A DNA stretch of 64,000 nt, from contig NZ_MKQD01000011.1 in the NCBI RefSeq assembly GCF_001913705.1, forward strand, positions 1 to 64,000, in the 5' to 3' direction. Both the position numbers and the translations under genes were made by a program. The DNA comes from Thalassotalea sp. PP2-459. GTDB lineage: Bacteria; Pseudomonadota; Gammaproteobacteria; Enterobacterales; Alteromonadaceae. The notes under the pieces were generated by a model that ran no database searches, was not told the DNA's origin, and saw nothing but the letters and a program-made list of their open reading frames with translations. Of the stretch, positions 8,914 through 18,080 are shown piece after piece (the first letter of the stretch is position 1; each line of letters starts with the position of its first letter).

Positions 8914-8960
8914 AATGCAATATTGAAAATTCAAAAAACTATAATTAATCGGATATATCA

Positions 8961-11900
8961 ATGGCAACTACAAATCAGTTAAATAAAATCAGCTGTGCAT
9001 TACGCAATTGGGGCAGCTATCGCAAACAGTTACTGTGTGCATCAACGTTACTTTCACTTGTGACTGTTCCTGTAAATGCTCAGGAAGAAACTGAGAAAAA
9101 AGTAGACTCTGAGGTTGAAGTCATCGAAGTTAAAGGACTTCGAGGTACGATGACACGCTCATTAAATGAGAAAAAAAATAATACTGCGATTGTTGATGCT
9201 GTGGCAGCAGCTGATTTTGGGGAATTACCAGGTTTGTCATTGTCTGATGTTATTGAAAATATTTCTGGCGCCTCTGGTCATCGATTAAAAGGCAGCCAAA
9301 ACGAAATATCTATTCGAGGTTTAGGATCTTACTGGGGCTATTCTACATTTAATGGCCGCACAATCACGAATGCAGGACCAGGTCGCGCAGTAAATTTCAA
9401 AAAATTTCCGTCTGAGCTTGTGGATAAAGTTGTCATCTATAAATCACAGCAAGCTGATTTAGTTGAAGGGGGTACGTCAGGTACGATTGATGTGAACTCT
9501 TTACGTGCAGTTGATTATGGTCAAAGTCAAACAACTGTTCAAGCAACGGGCGTTTACAATTCGTATTACCAAGATGTAGAGGGTGATGTTTCTCCGTGGG
9601 GAAGTAAGCTAGTTGTATCAACTGTACAGCAATGGGAAACTGAAAATCTAGGTGATATGGGTTTTACCTTAGGGGTTAATCATACAAATTCCGCCAACCC
9701 AGAAGAAAATTACGGTGGTAGTTCACAGATGGGGGTTTGTGCTCTTCGAGCAGCTGACGGCTCTAGTTTAATCGGTGGTAGTAACTGTGCAACAGGTCAA
9801 CAGGGTGTAAGTTCTGGCCGTGTTGGTCGCGAACCTGAATTAGGTATTGATACTGACTTAGCCGATTTTGATCAAAGCAGTATTTTTTATGTCCCGAATG
9901 ATGCCTACTGGCGTACGGGTGAAGACGAAGATATCAGAACAGGAGCTGTATTTACCTTTCAATGGGTGCCAAACGATAAACTGAATATTAACGTAGATTA
10001 TGAATATTCAGATCTTGAATATACGGAAAAACGTATGGAGTTGGCTCTTGATACGCGCCTTGATGATCTTGCGGATCATATTGTTTCAGAAGATCACACC
10101 TTACTTTACGCGACAGGCGAGGCACGTCCAACGTTACAAGGTGAAAATCGTAATCAAGTAGATGAATATCATGGTGGCGGTATCGAAGTTGAATATACCC
10201 CAACAGATGCGTTATCACTTGCGTTAGATGTTTCTTATTCTGAGTCTTATCGTTATCGTTTACGTCAACGCACAAAGTTTCGTTCAACTGAACGCTATAA
10301 TTATGCCTTAGATTTCCGTGGCCGTAATGTGCCAACTCTGACTTGGTTAGATAGTAATCGCTTGGGCCCTGATGATGCCGGCTTTGCTTCTTGGGAAGCT
10401 TTTGATGCAAGCCACATGGGTAATTTTGTTCACGACGACCATGCGTATGTTGAGTATCGTCGTGCTCATGAACATCGTAATGATGATATTCTTGCGGTTA
10501 AATTTGATGGTCAATATCAATTAGACAATCAATACTTTTCAAGTATTAAAGCAGGTATTCGTTACTCAGAAGAACATTTAGTCGATTACGTTACAAATGA
10601 TGTTTCTCTAGTCATCGCTGATGGCTCTCAAAACTATGGTGCAAGTGATAACGAAGATAATAGTTGGGATGAATTAAACCCTGAAGCGAACTCTGCACTT
10701 ATTAATGGCATTATCGATAATTGCCAAAACGATCATTCAAATAATATTCAGTTTACTGAGGAAGAAGGTGCTGGCGGCGATGCTACTCGTTATGCCACTT
10801 ATGATCATAAATGTTTTATTGGTCAAATACTTGGTCAATTACCAGGAGCGTCAGGAACTGATTTTTATGACATAGGCGAACGAGCAGATGGCCGTGATGG
10901 TGCTGATAGAGATGTAACCGAAACCATTACTGCTGCTTATGTGATGGCGAATATTGATACAGAAATAGCAGGTACTCCGGTATACGGTAATGTAGGGGTT
11001 CGGGTTGTAAAAACCGAAACGCATTCAAAAGGCTGGGGTGATAAAGTTTACATCACGTCTACCGAAGGCAACGAAGGTGATATCACCTGGAGTTCAGAGA
11101 TTAACCCGACGGGTGAGATCGAAGTCGTTAATTTAGATTCGGAATATACTGAGGTATTACCTAGCGTAAATTTAACCTTTATGGTTAATGATGCTTTTTA
11201 TGTACGTACTGCAGCGTATCGTTCAATGTCACGTTTTCAAATGAACGCAATGTCAGCAGGTGTGAGTTACGAAACCTGTGAAGATGAAGACGATACCGTC
11301 TGTGATCCAGCGACTAACACTGATTTTTCACAAGTTATTCGTAGTGGTGACGCTAGTGGTAACCACTTAGACCCATACACTGCAATGAATTACGATGTGT
11401 CATTTGAATATTATCCATCGCAAGATGCAGCCTTTACCGCCGCTTTTTACTATAAATCATTCACCGGTGGCTATGATGTTAAAACTGAATACCGCGATAT
11501 TACGGTTAATTTAGATGGCGTAGATACCATTTACCCTGATGTAGCACATCTTGTGAAACAAACATCTGAAGACGAATCTGTTATTAAGGGTGTTGAATTT
11601 ACCGGTCAAAAACATTTTGTTGAATTACCTGAACCATTCAATGGTTTAGGGGCAAAGTTTGCTTGGAACTATGCAGAGTCTGACTTTGTTACCGCAGAGC
11701 CAGCTAGTGCGGGTATTGTTCCAGATGCGAACTTATTTGGCTTCTCTAAGAATGTTGCATCGGCGTCTGTTTATTGGGAAGGCGATGACACAACGGTACG
11801 TTTATTATGGAAATATCGTTCTAAGTACCTGCAGCCGAACAGTCTACCATTCCCAGACCGCTCACACCGTTATGTACAAGATGCTTTGTATTTCAATATG

Positions 11901-12059
11901 TCGGCAAAATACAAAATCAATTCAAATGTAAGTCTTTTCTTAAAAGGACTTAACTTAACCAATGAACCACAAGTGATGACGCGAGGTAACGATACCACCA
12001 TTGCGGATTACTCACGCTCAGGCACTAAGTGGGAATTTGGCGTGAAAGCGAAGTTTTAA
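8961..12059 (+). CDS. TonB-dependent receptor, probable alginate oligosaccharide importer (receptor 1)
   Basis: A 1032-residue outer-membrane receptor. It has an N-terminal signal region ending VPVNA (cleavage near residue 40), a TonB box (EVIEVKGLRG), a plug domain (about 65-190) and a long beta-barrel ending in KWEFGVKAKF with the usual terminal Phe. The length and style match carbohydrate-specific TonB receptors of Alteromonadales, which take up oligosaccharides released by surface lyases. It shares a divergent control region with the PL7 operon and is followed by the intracellular alginate pathway genes, so alginate oligomers are the likely cargo. The hairpin after it suggests that part of transcription ends before the reductase gene. 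The Shine-Dalgarno is weak. Confidence 0.9.
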   Translation: MATTNQLNKISCALRNWGSYRKQLLCASTLLSLVTVPVNAQEETEKKVDSEVEVIEVKGLRGTMTRSLNEKKNNTAIVDAVAAADFGELPGLSLSDVIENISGASGHRLKGSQNEISIRGLGSYWGYSTFNGRTITNAGPGRAVNFKKFPSELVDKVVIYKSQQADLVEGGTSGTIDVNSLRAVDYGQSQTTVQATGVYNSYYQDVEGDVSPWGSKLVVSTVQQWETENLGDMGFTLGVNHTNSANPEENYGGSSQMGVCALRAADGSSLIGGSNCATGQQGVSSGRVGREPELGIDTDLADFDQSSIFYVPNDAYWRTGEDEDIRTGAVFTFQWVPNDKLNINVDYEYSDLEYTEKRMELALDTRLDDLADHIVSEDHTLLYATGEARPTLQGENRNQVDEYHGGGIEVEYTPTDALSLALDVSYSESYRYRLRQRTKFRSTERYNYALDFRGRNVPTLTWLDSNRLGPDDAGFASWEAFDASHMGNFVHDDHAYVEYRRAHEHRNDDILAVKFDGQYQLDNQYFSSIKAGIRYSEEHLVDYVTNDVSLVIADGSQNYGASDNEDNSWDELNPEANSALINGIIDNCQNDHSNNIQFTEEEGAGGDATRYATYDHKCFIGQILGQLPGASGTDFYDIGERADGRDGADRDVTETITAAYVMANIDTEIAGTPVYGNVGVRVVKTETHSKGWGDKVYITSTEGNEGDITWSSEINPTGEIEVVNLDSEYTEVLPSVNLTFMVNDAFYVRTAAYRSMSRFQMNAMSAGVSYETCEDEDDTVCDPATNTDFSQVIRSGDASGNHLDPYTAMNYDVSFEYYPSQDAAFTAAFYYKSFTGGYDVKTEYRDITVNLDGVDTIYPDVAHLVKQTSEDESVIKGVEFTGQKHFVELPEPFNGLGAKFAWNYAESDFVTAEPASAGIVPDANLFGFSKNVASASVYWEGDDTTVRLLWKYRSKYLQPNSLPFPDRSHRYVQDALYFNMSAKYKINSNVSLFLKGLNLTNEPQVMTRGNDTTIADYSRSGTKWEFGVKAKF

Positions 12060-12120
12060 AGAATTCTACTTAAGGTACTAAATTTGAGCAGTAGCTTAAC
12101 TACTGACAACTAAAAGCTGT

Positions 12121-12160
12121 GAGTCTCACGCAGTTAATACTCACTGAGACTCTGTTTATT
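12121..12160 (+). terminator. Hairpin after TonB receptor 1, possible terminator or attenuator
   Basis: A perfect 8-bp stem GAGTCTCA (12121-12128) / TGAGACTC (12145-12152) has a 16-base loop and a modest T-rich tail. It may separate high receptor expression from the downstream enzymes. Confidence 0.5.
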
Positions 12161-12246
12161 AATCGAAGTAAATCGCTGTGTTCCCAATGAAGAGGTAGCT
12201 CGTTATACCTCAGAAAAGTAATAGCGTAACTATTTAGGAGTTTATT

Positions 12247-13125
12247 ATGTCAAAACCAACAATTGGTTTTATCGGACTTGGCCTTATGGGCGGAAACATG
12301 GTTGAAAACTTGCAAAAAAGAGGATACCAGTTAACCGTAATGGACCTTAACAAAGATGCGGTTGCAGCGTGTGTTTCTCGTGGTGCCAATGCTGCATCAT
12401 CGGCAAAAGAGTTAGCAGAATCTAGTGATATTATCATGCTGTGCTTAACTACATCGGCTATCGTTGAAAAAGTTATCTATGCAGAAGACGGTATTCTTGC
12501 TGGTGTTAAAGAAGGTGCTGTGTTGGTTGATTTTGGTACTTCTATTCCGGCATCAACGCGTAAAATTGGCACTGACTTAGCTGCTAAAGGTGTAGGTATG
12601 GTTGATGCGCCACTTGGTCGTACACCTGCTCATGCTAAAGACGGTTTACTAAATATCATGGCGGCTGGTGATATTGATACCTTTAACAAGGTTAAGCCAG
12701 TATTAGAAGAGCAAGGTGAAAATGTTTTCCATTTAGGTGCGTTAGGCGCAGGACACACAACAAAATTAATTAATAACTTCATGGGGATGACTACCGTTTG
12801 TGCAATGTCACAAGCGTTTGCTGTAGCTGATCTTGCTGGCGTAGATCGTCAACAATTGTTTGATATTATGTCAACGGGTCCTTCAAATTCTCCGTTCATG
12901 CAGTTTTGTAAAAACTATGCCGTTGACGGTGTCAGTGACTTAGGCTTCTCAATCGCCAATGCTAATAAAGACTTAGGTTACTTCTTACAAATGGTAGATG
13001 ACTTAGGCACTGAATCTAAAATTGCTCAGGGTTCATCACAGAACTTACAAGCTGCATTTGATGCAGGTTTAGGGCAGGGCAATGTGCCAGAAATCTTTGA
13101 TTACTTTCTTAAACTTGAAAAATAA
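12247..13125 (+). CDS. HIBADH-family NAD(P) reductase, candidate DEH reductase
   Basis: A 292-residue beta-hydroxyacid dehydrogenase with Rossmann motif GLGLMGGNM (from residue 10), catalytic Lys172 in GAGHTTKLINNF, and the C-terminal helical domain of the family. In alginate degraders a member of this family (DehR type) reduces DEH (4-deoxy-L-erythro-5-hexoseulose uronate) to KDG, and the context supports that role. The substrate loop reads DAPLGRTPAHA (119-129) rather than the common DAPVSGG; the Gly-Arg-Thr form is known from sulfolactaldehyde reductase YihU, where the Arg contacts the anionic head group. Here Arg124 could hold the DEH carboxylate. An AGGAG-like site lies upstream. A second candidate DEH reductase, an SDR, lies at 22977-23723, so which enzyme is the main one is open. 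Confidence 0.82.
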   Translation: MSKPTIGFIGLGLMGGNMVENLQKRGYQLTVMDLNKDAVAACVSRGANAASSAKELAESSDIIMLCLTTSAIVEKVIYAEDGILAGVKEGAVLVDFGTSIPASTRKIGTDLAAKGVGMVDAPLGRTPAHAKDGLLNIMAAGDIDTFNKVKPVLEEQGENVFHLGALGAGHTTKLINNFMGMTTVCAMSQAFAVADLAGVDRQQLFDIMSTGPSNSPFMQFCKNYAVDGVSDLGFSIANANKDLGYFLQMVDDLGTESKIAQGSSQNLQAAFDAGLGQGNVPEIFDYFLKLEK

Positions 13126-13212
13126 TGTTGTCGTACTAACACATTAGTTAGTATTAACAAAAAATAGTAAGCTATTGATTTTAGAGGTTTTCCTTACACG
13201 ATGCTCTCTTTT

Positions 13213-13252
13213 AAGGCTTTCTCTTACAAGGAGTTGTGAAAGCCTTAGTTTT
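13213..13252 (+). terminator. Hairpin between the reductase and the PL6 lyase gene
   Basis: AAGGCTTTC (13213-13221) pairs with GAAAGCCTT (13238-13246) and is followed by AGTTTTAG. It looks like a partial terminator, so the PL6 gene may be reached by read-through or have its own promoter. A second small inverted repeat, TACTAAC/GTTAGTA, sits at about 13132-13151. Confidence 0.55.
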
Positions 13253-13287
13253 AGCCAGCAATAATAACAAAGGGTTACGGTATACAA

Positions 13288-15510
13288 ATGAAAACACTTA
13301 CAGTTACATTTCTCTCTTTTATGATCTCTTTGGGCGTAAATGCCAAAGAATATTTAGTTGATTCGCCTAAAGCATTTAAGAAAACCGTAAAACAACTTGT
13401 TGCTGGTGATACGATCAGACTAGCCAACGGTACTTGGCAAGACTTTGAAATTCTATTTACCGGCAGTGGCACAAAAGATAAACCAATCACGTTAATGGCA
13501 CAAACCAAAGGTAAAGTGATTTTATCGGGTCAATCTAATTTGCGCCTAGCTGGAGAGCATCTTGTTGTTTCTGGCTTAGTGTTTAAAAATGGCTACACAC
13601 CAAGCAGTGAAGTGATCGCATTTCGTCGAAACAAAGAAAACCTTGCCTTTCATTCACGTGTTACTGAAACGGTCATTGAAGATTATTCCAACCCTGACAA
13701 ACAAGAGTCAGATTATTGGGTAGGTTTATATGGTCAACATAACCGTTTCGATCATAACTATCTAGCAGGTAAAACCAATAAGGGTGTGACGTTAGCCGTT
13801 CGTTTGAATAGTGAAGACAGCCAACAAAATCATCATAGAATTGATCACAATTATTTTGGCCCTCGTCAAATATTAGGTTCAAATGGTGGTGAAACATTAC
13901 GCATTGGTACGAGTCATTATTCATTAGCAGATTCATTTACCGTTGTCGAAAATAACTACTTTGATCAGTGTAATGGTGAAGTGGAAATTATCTCGGTGAA
14001 ATCAGGTAAAAACTTATTAAAAAGTAATGTTTTTTATGAATCTAGAGGAACCTTAACATTACGCCATGGTAACGGTAACGTTATTGAAAATAATGTGTTT
14101 TTCGGTAATGGCGTTGATCATACTGGCGGCATACGTGTGATCAATAAAGATCAAATTGTCCGTAATAATTATCTAGAAGGTTTAACAGGGTATCGTTTTG
14201 GTAGTGGCTTTACCATTATGAATGGCGTACCAAACTCTCCTATTAATCGTTATCACCAAGTCGAAAATGCAAAAGTCAGCAATAACAGCTTTATCAATGT
14301 AGATCATATCCAGTTAGCCGCAGGCAGTGATGCTGAACGCTCTGCTGTGCCCATTAACTCTCATGTTGACAATAACCTTATTTATAATGAAAAGCAGCAG
14401 CCTTTTACTCTATTTGATGACGTATCTGGCATTAAATTTTCTAATAATATTGCCAATAAAAAGCCTGTTGAAGCACTCGCTTACGGCATTGAAAAACAAG
14501 CCATTACCCTTGAACGTGCTGCAAATGGCTTATTGTATCCACAAGGGTTATCAATCGGGGTAGATAAATCATTAACGCCAATCAGCAAGTCTCAAACTGG
14601 GCCAAGCTGGTATCCGAAAACACAAGGTATTACCGCATTTAATAGTGGTAAAGAAATTAACGTATCTCCTGCAGAAGATGCGCTTTATAACGCGATAGAG
14701 AATGCTCAAGACGGTGATGTTCTGCTTTTAGGTCAAGGCACTTATGATGCCCGTAAAATAGCAACTATTGATAAAACGCTGACTATCAAAGCAAAAAAAA
14801 CTGGTAAAGCTATTATTACCTTTGAGCGTGGCACTTTATTTGAACTTGTAGATGGTGGTAGCTTAGCGCTAAACGGTGTGAAAATTAGTGGTAAAAATAG
14901 TCCTGACTCTTCAGGTAATGTGATGATCCGCAGTAAAAAGTGGGGCATGACAAAAAATTATCGTTTAGTGATAGAAAATTCAATCATAGAGCAGTTAGAT
15001 ATTAACCACTCATTTCATGTGTTTGAGTCAGGAAAAGGTGCTTTTGCTGATGAAATTGTATTAAGAAACAATACCTTTACTAATATAACTGGCGATGTTT
15101 TACGTTTAGACAAAGAACATGAAGACTTAGGCGTCTACAATGCTGAATATGTCACGATTAAGCAGAATACCTTTAACAATGTGAAAGGTGCGCTGGTGAA
15201 ACTATACCGAGGTGGTACAGATGAAAGTACCTTTGGTCCGCATTTTACCTTAGCCAATAATGAGTTGACTTCAGTGGGTGCTGGAAAACGTAATAAAAAA
15301 GCGTCAAGCGTGTTTTTGCATGGTGTGCAGGTAACTAATATTGATACAAATGTTTTTCAAAAAAGTGCGCCAATTACCATAGAGCATACTGTTGGCGAGC
15401 CAAAAACAATGTTGCTTAATAATACCTTAAATGAAAAACCGAGCATTGTTGAATTACGCGTTGCAGGCGAACATACCGCTGAACTTCAAAATAATAAAAT
15501 CGTTAAGTAG
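13288..15510 (+). CDS. Alginate lyase, polysaccharide lyase family 6 (chondroitinase-B superfamily)
   Basis: A 740-residue secreted lyase with a signal peptide ending GVNA (residue 19). An N-terminal parallel beta-helix (about 20-400) carries the active site; a second beta-helix-like domain fills the C-terminal half, as in AlyGC-type two-domain PL6 enzymes. The catalytic Lys238 and Arg259 are 21 residues apart, and calcium ligands Glu231 and Glu233 lie 7 and 5 residues before the Lys (NGEVEIISVKSG), the same spacing as in AlyGC. The enzyme cleaves alginate by beta-elimination in the periplasm or at the cell surface; two-domain members often act exolytically on G-rich chains, so the mode here needs assay. 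It is followed 10 bp later by the PL17 gene. Confidence 0.94.
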   Translation: MKTLTVTFLSFMISLGVNAKEYLVDSPKAFKKTVKQLVAGDTIRLANGTWQDFEILFTGSGTKDKPITLMAQTKGKVILSGQSNLRLAGEHLVVSGLVFKNGYTPSSEVIAFRRNKENLAFHSRVTETVIEDYSNPDKQESDYWVGLYGQHNRFDHNYLAGKTNKGVTLAVRLNSEDSQQNHHRIDHNYFGPRQILGSNGGETLRIGTSHYSLADSFTVVENNYFDQCNGEVEIISVKSGKNLLKSNVFYESRGTLTLRHGNGNVIENNVFFGNGVDHTGGIRVINKDQIVRNNYLEGLTGYRFGSGFTIMNGVPNSPINRYHQVENAKVSNNSFINVDHIQLAAGSDAERSAVPINSHVDNNLIYNEKQQPFTLFDDVSGIKFSNNIANKKPVEALAYGIEKQAITLERAANGLLYPQGLSIGVDKSLTPISKSQTGPSWYPKTQGITAFNSGKEINVSPAEDALYNAIENAQDGDVLLLGQGTYDARKIATIDKTLTIKAKKTGKAIITFERGTLFELVDGGSLALNGVKISGKNSPDSSGNVMIRSKKWGMTKNYRLVIENSIIEQLDINHSFHVFESGKGAFADEIVLRNNTFTNITGDVLRLDKEHEDLGVYNAEYVTIKQNTFNNVKGALVKLYRGGTDESTFGPHFTLANNELTSVGAGKRNKKASSVFLHGVQVTNIDTNVFQKSAPITIEHTVGEPKTMLLNNTLNEKPSIVELRVAGEHTAELQNNKIVK

Positions 15511-15520
15511 GAAAAGAAAA

Positions 15521-17722
15521 ATGTTTTTTACCTCAACACTTAATAATGCGCTTTTAGCGGTTTTTATCTTAATATTTACTTCTACTGCACATGCAAAAAA
15601 ACATCCTAATTTAGTGGTGTCATATCAAGAGACGAAAGCGATGCGCATGGCATTAAAAGAGGATAACAGCTTTTCAGATACCTTCGCAAAAACTAAAGCG
15701 AAGGTAGACTTACAAATTAGCAAAACGATTAATGTTCCTACTCCGAAAGATTCTGGTGGTGGTTTTACACATGAACGCCATAAGAAAAATTATCAATTAA
15801 TGTATGACGCGGGGGTTGTTTTTCAATTAACCCAACAGAAACAATATGCTGAATATGTGCGTGACATGTTGTTTGCTTATGCTGATATGTACCCCAATTT
15901 ACCGTTACATCCTGCACGTCGTCAGGATAAAAACAATCCAGGTAAATTATTCTGGCAAAGTTTGAACGAAGCGGTTTGGTTGGTCTACACCTCGCAAGCT
16001 TACGATATGATAATCAGTCAGTTAACTGAGCAAGAACAAACAAGAATTGAAACTGGAATTCTAAGACCTATTGTTAAATTCTTATCTGTCGATTCAGCTG
16101 CTACCTTTAATAAAGTTCATAATCACGGCACATGGTTAACGGCTGCTGTTGGTATGACAGGTTATGTTATCGGTGAACAAGAATGGGTCGAACAAGCGTT
16201 ATATGGCTTAGATAAGTCAGGAAAAGGCGGCTTTATGCGCCAATTGGAAGCGCTTTTCTCTCCTCAAGGGTATTACAACGAAGGCCCATATTATCAGCGC
16301 TATGCTTTAATGCCTTTTGTTACATTTGCAAAAGCTATTGAAACAAATGAACCAGAAAGAAAAATATTCGAATATCGCGATGGTGTTTTACTGAAAGCAA
16401 TAAATACCACGATAGATTTGAGCTATAACGGCTTATTTTTTCCTTTAAATGATGCGATCAAAAGTAAAGGAATTGACACTATAGAGCTTGTTCAAGCGGT
16501 AACTATTGCGTACGGGCTTACCAAAGATAGTGGATTACTTGATATAGCTAGCCAGCAACAACAAATCATTTTGACGGGTGATGGTCTACAGGTTGCTAAA
16601 GCCTTAGATGCTGGTTTAGCTACTCCCTATGCGTTTACTTCTAAAGCGTTTGGTGATGGCGCCGATGGTAAACAAGGTGCATTAGTTGTGATGCGTCAAC
16701 ACACTCAAGGCGAACAAGCGTTGGTATTTAAGCCAGCTGCACAAGGGTTAGGTCATGGTCATTTTGATAAGCTAGCTTGGTTATTTTATGACAAAGGCGA
16801 AGAAATTGTTGCAGATTACGGTGCTGCACGTTTTTTAAATGTAGAAGCAAAATATGGTGGTCAGTACTTACCAGAAAATGACAGTTACGCTAAACAAACC
16901 ATTGCTCATAATACCTTGGTTGTTGATGAGAAAAGTCACTTTGATGGCGATGTTAGCGTGGGTAATAACAATCATCCAATAGTAGATTATTATGCAACCA
17001 ATACCCATGGCACTCTGAGTAAAGCGTACATTAACACCGCATATTCAGGCGTTGAATTAACCCGCATGATGGCATTAATTACTTTACCAAAAACCGATAT
17101 TTCATTAGCAGTTGATGTGTTCCATGTTGCTAGCGATAAAGCGCATCAATACGACTTACCCGTTCACTACCAAGGCCAATTAATCGATACGAATTTTGAG
17201 CGTCATGCCTATACTGAACAATTATCAGCTTTAGGTAATGCAAATGGTTATCAGCACTTGTGGTTAACAGCAACAGGCGTTGCCAATGAAGGAATTGCAA
17301 AGGTAACTTGGCTTAATGATAATGGCCGATTTTATACGCAATCAGCGATTGTTGATGGTGATACTGAAACATTATTTACGCGTACCGGCGCAAATGACCC
17401 GCTGTTTAACCTAAGAAATGAAGCCGCGTTTATTTATCGAAAAAAAGCGAGTAAACAACATACATTTGTCAGTGTTTTAGAGCCGCATGGCGAATATAAC
17501 CCTTCGAAAGAGTTTACTTTAGAAGCACAGTCGAAAGTTATCGCACTAGATTTCCACCACGAAAATAATATCTCGTTGCTAGAAATAACACTTGCTAACT
17601 CAAAACAGTATTTATTAGCGGTAAATGAAGTTGGTACAGATAAAACAGAATTTACATATAACAATAACGATTATCAACTTGATGGTCGATTTACACTTCT
17701 TAACATTACAAAGCAGCAGTAA
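15521..17722 (+). CDS. Oligoalginate lyase, polysaccharide lyase family 17
   Basis: A 733-residue exported lyase with a signal peptide ending TAHA (about residue 25). An alpha/alpha-toroid domain (about 40-360) is followed by a heparinase II/III-like beta-sheet domain. Catalytic residues expected from Alg17C are present at the same numbers: Asn201-His202 (in HNHGTW) and Tyr258 (in NEGPYYQRY). PL17 enzymes release unsaturated monouronate from the ends of oligoalginates, feeding the KdgF/DEH route. The ATG at 15521 has a GGAAAAG upstream and starts the signal peptide; the frame continues upstream to 15431 but overlaps the PL6 gene. It is cotranscribed with PL6 and with kdgF, which begins 13 bp after the stop. 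Confidence 0.94.
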   Translation: MFFTSTLNNALLAVFILIFTSTAHAKKHPNLVVSYQETKAMRMALKEDNSFSDTFAKTKAKVDLQISKTINVPTPKDSGGGFTHERHKKNYQLMYDAGVVFQLTQQKQYAEYVRDMLFAYADMYPNLPLHPARRQDKNNPGKLFWQSLNEAVWLVYTSQAYDMIISQLTEQEQTRIETGILRPIVKFLSVDSAATFNKVHNHGTWLTAAVGMTGYVIGEQEWVEQALYGLDKSGKGGFMRQLEALFSPQGYYNEGPYYQRYALMPFVTFAKAIETNEPERKIFEYRDGVLLKAINTTIDLSYNGLFFPLNDAIKSKGIDTIELVQAVTIAYGLTKDSGLLDIASQQQQIILTGDGLQVAKALDAGLATPYAFTSKAFGDGADGKQGALVVMRQHTQGEQALVFKPAAQGLGHGHFDKLAWLFYDKGEEIVADYGAARFLNVEAKYGGQYLPENDSYAKQTIAHNTLVVDEKSHFDGDVSVGNNNHPIVDYYATNTHGTLSKAYINTAYSGVELTRMMALITLPKTDISLAVDVFHVASDKAHQYDLPVHYQGQLIDTNFERHAYTEQLSALGNANGYQHLWLTATGVANEGIAKVTWLNDNGRFYTQSAIVDGDTETLFTRTGANDPLFNLRNEAAFIYRKKASKQHTFVSVLEPHGEYNPSKEFTLEAQSKVIALDFHHENNISLLEITLANSKQYLLAVNEVGTDKTEFTYNNNDYQLDGRFTLLNITKQQ

Positions 17723-17735
17723 GGCAGGAATTATT

Positions 17736-18080
17736 ATGAGCGAAAGTGCCCACTTTTCATTTGGCAACGAAACCGAAATTGAAGATATCGGTGGTGGATT
17801 AAAACGTCAAATGCTTGGCTATAACCACGAGTTAATGGCTGTTAAAATTTGGTTTGAAAAAGGGGCGATTGGCTATAATCATGCTCACCGTCATTCTCAA
17901 GTTACCTATGTTGTAGAAGGTGAATTTCATTTTAATATTGCGGGTGTAACGAAAGTTTTAAAGGCGGGCGACAGTTGTTATATCCCTCCTCATGCTGATC
18001 ACGGCGCTACTTGTCCTACAGGTGGTATTTTAATCGACACGTTTAGCCCTGCGCGTGAAGATTTTGTGGAGGATTTATAA
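17736..18080 (+). CDS. kdgF: KdgF-like cupin, unsaturated uronate ring-opening enzyme
   Basis: A 114-residue single-domain cupin. The first cupin motif (NHAHRHSQVTYVVEGEF) supplies metal ligands among His49, His51, His53 and Gln55, and the second (YIPPHADHG) supplies His89. KdgF converts the 4,5-unsaturated uronate made by PL17 into the linear keto form (DEH), a step that would otherwise be slow and spontaneous. ATG 17736 is chosen for the GCAGGAA upstream; a longer frame from 17625 lies within the PL17 gene. No signal peptide is present, so it is cytoplasmic. Its stop overlaps the ATG of the transporter gene (TAATG), indicating translational coupling. Confidence 0.9.
   Translation: MSESAHFSFGNETEIEDIGGGLKRQMLGYNHELMAVKIWFEKGAIGYNHAHRHSQVTYVVEGEFHFNIAGVTKVLKAGDSCYIPPHADHGATCPTGGILIDTFSPAREDFVEDL

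Larger units (their letters stand above)
8515..8960. other. 446-bp divergent control region between PL7 lyase and TonB receptor 1
   Basis: No gene is credible here. It holds a minus-strand promoter for the PL7 operon (8632-8659), a plus-strand promoter for the receptor (8868-8913), and operator-like sites at 8640-8650, 8801-8810 and 8868-8878. It looks like a shared regulatory hub controlled by the GntR protein. Confidence 0.6.

Noticed and set aside
9988-10410. 140-residue antisense ORF in TonB receptor 1
   Set aside because: His- and Tyr-rich composition is the mirror of the receptor's codons; no start signals and no family.
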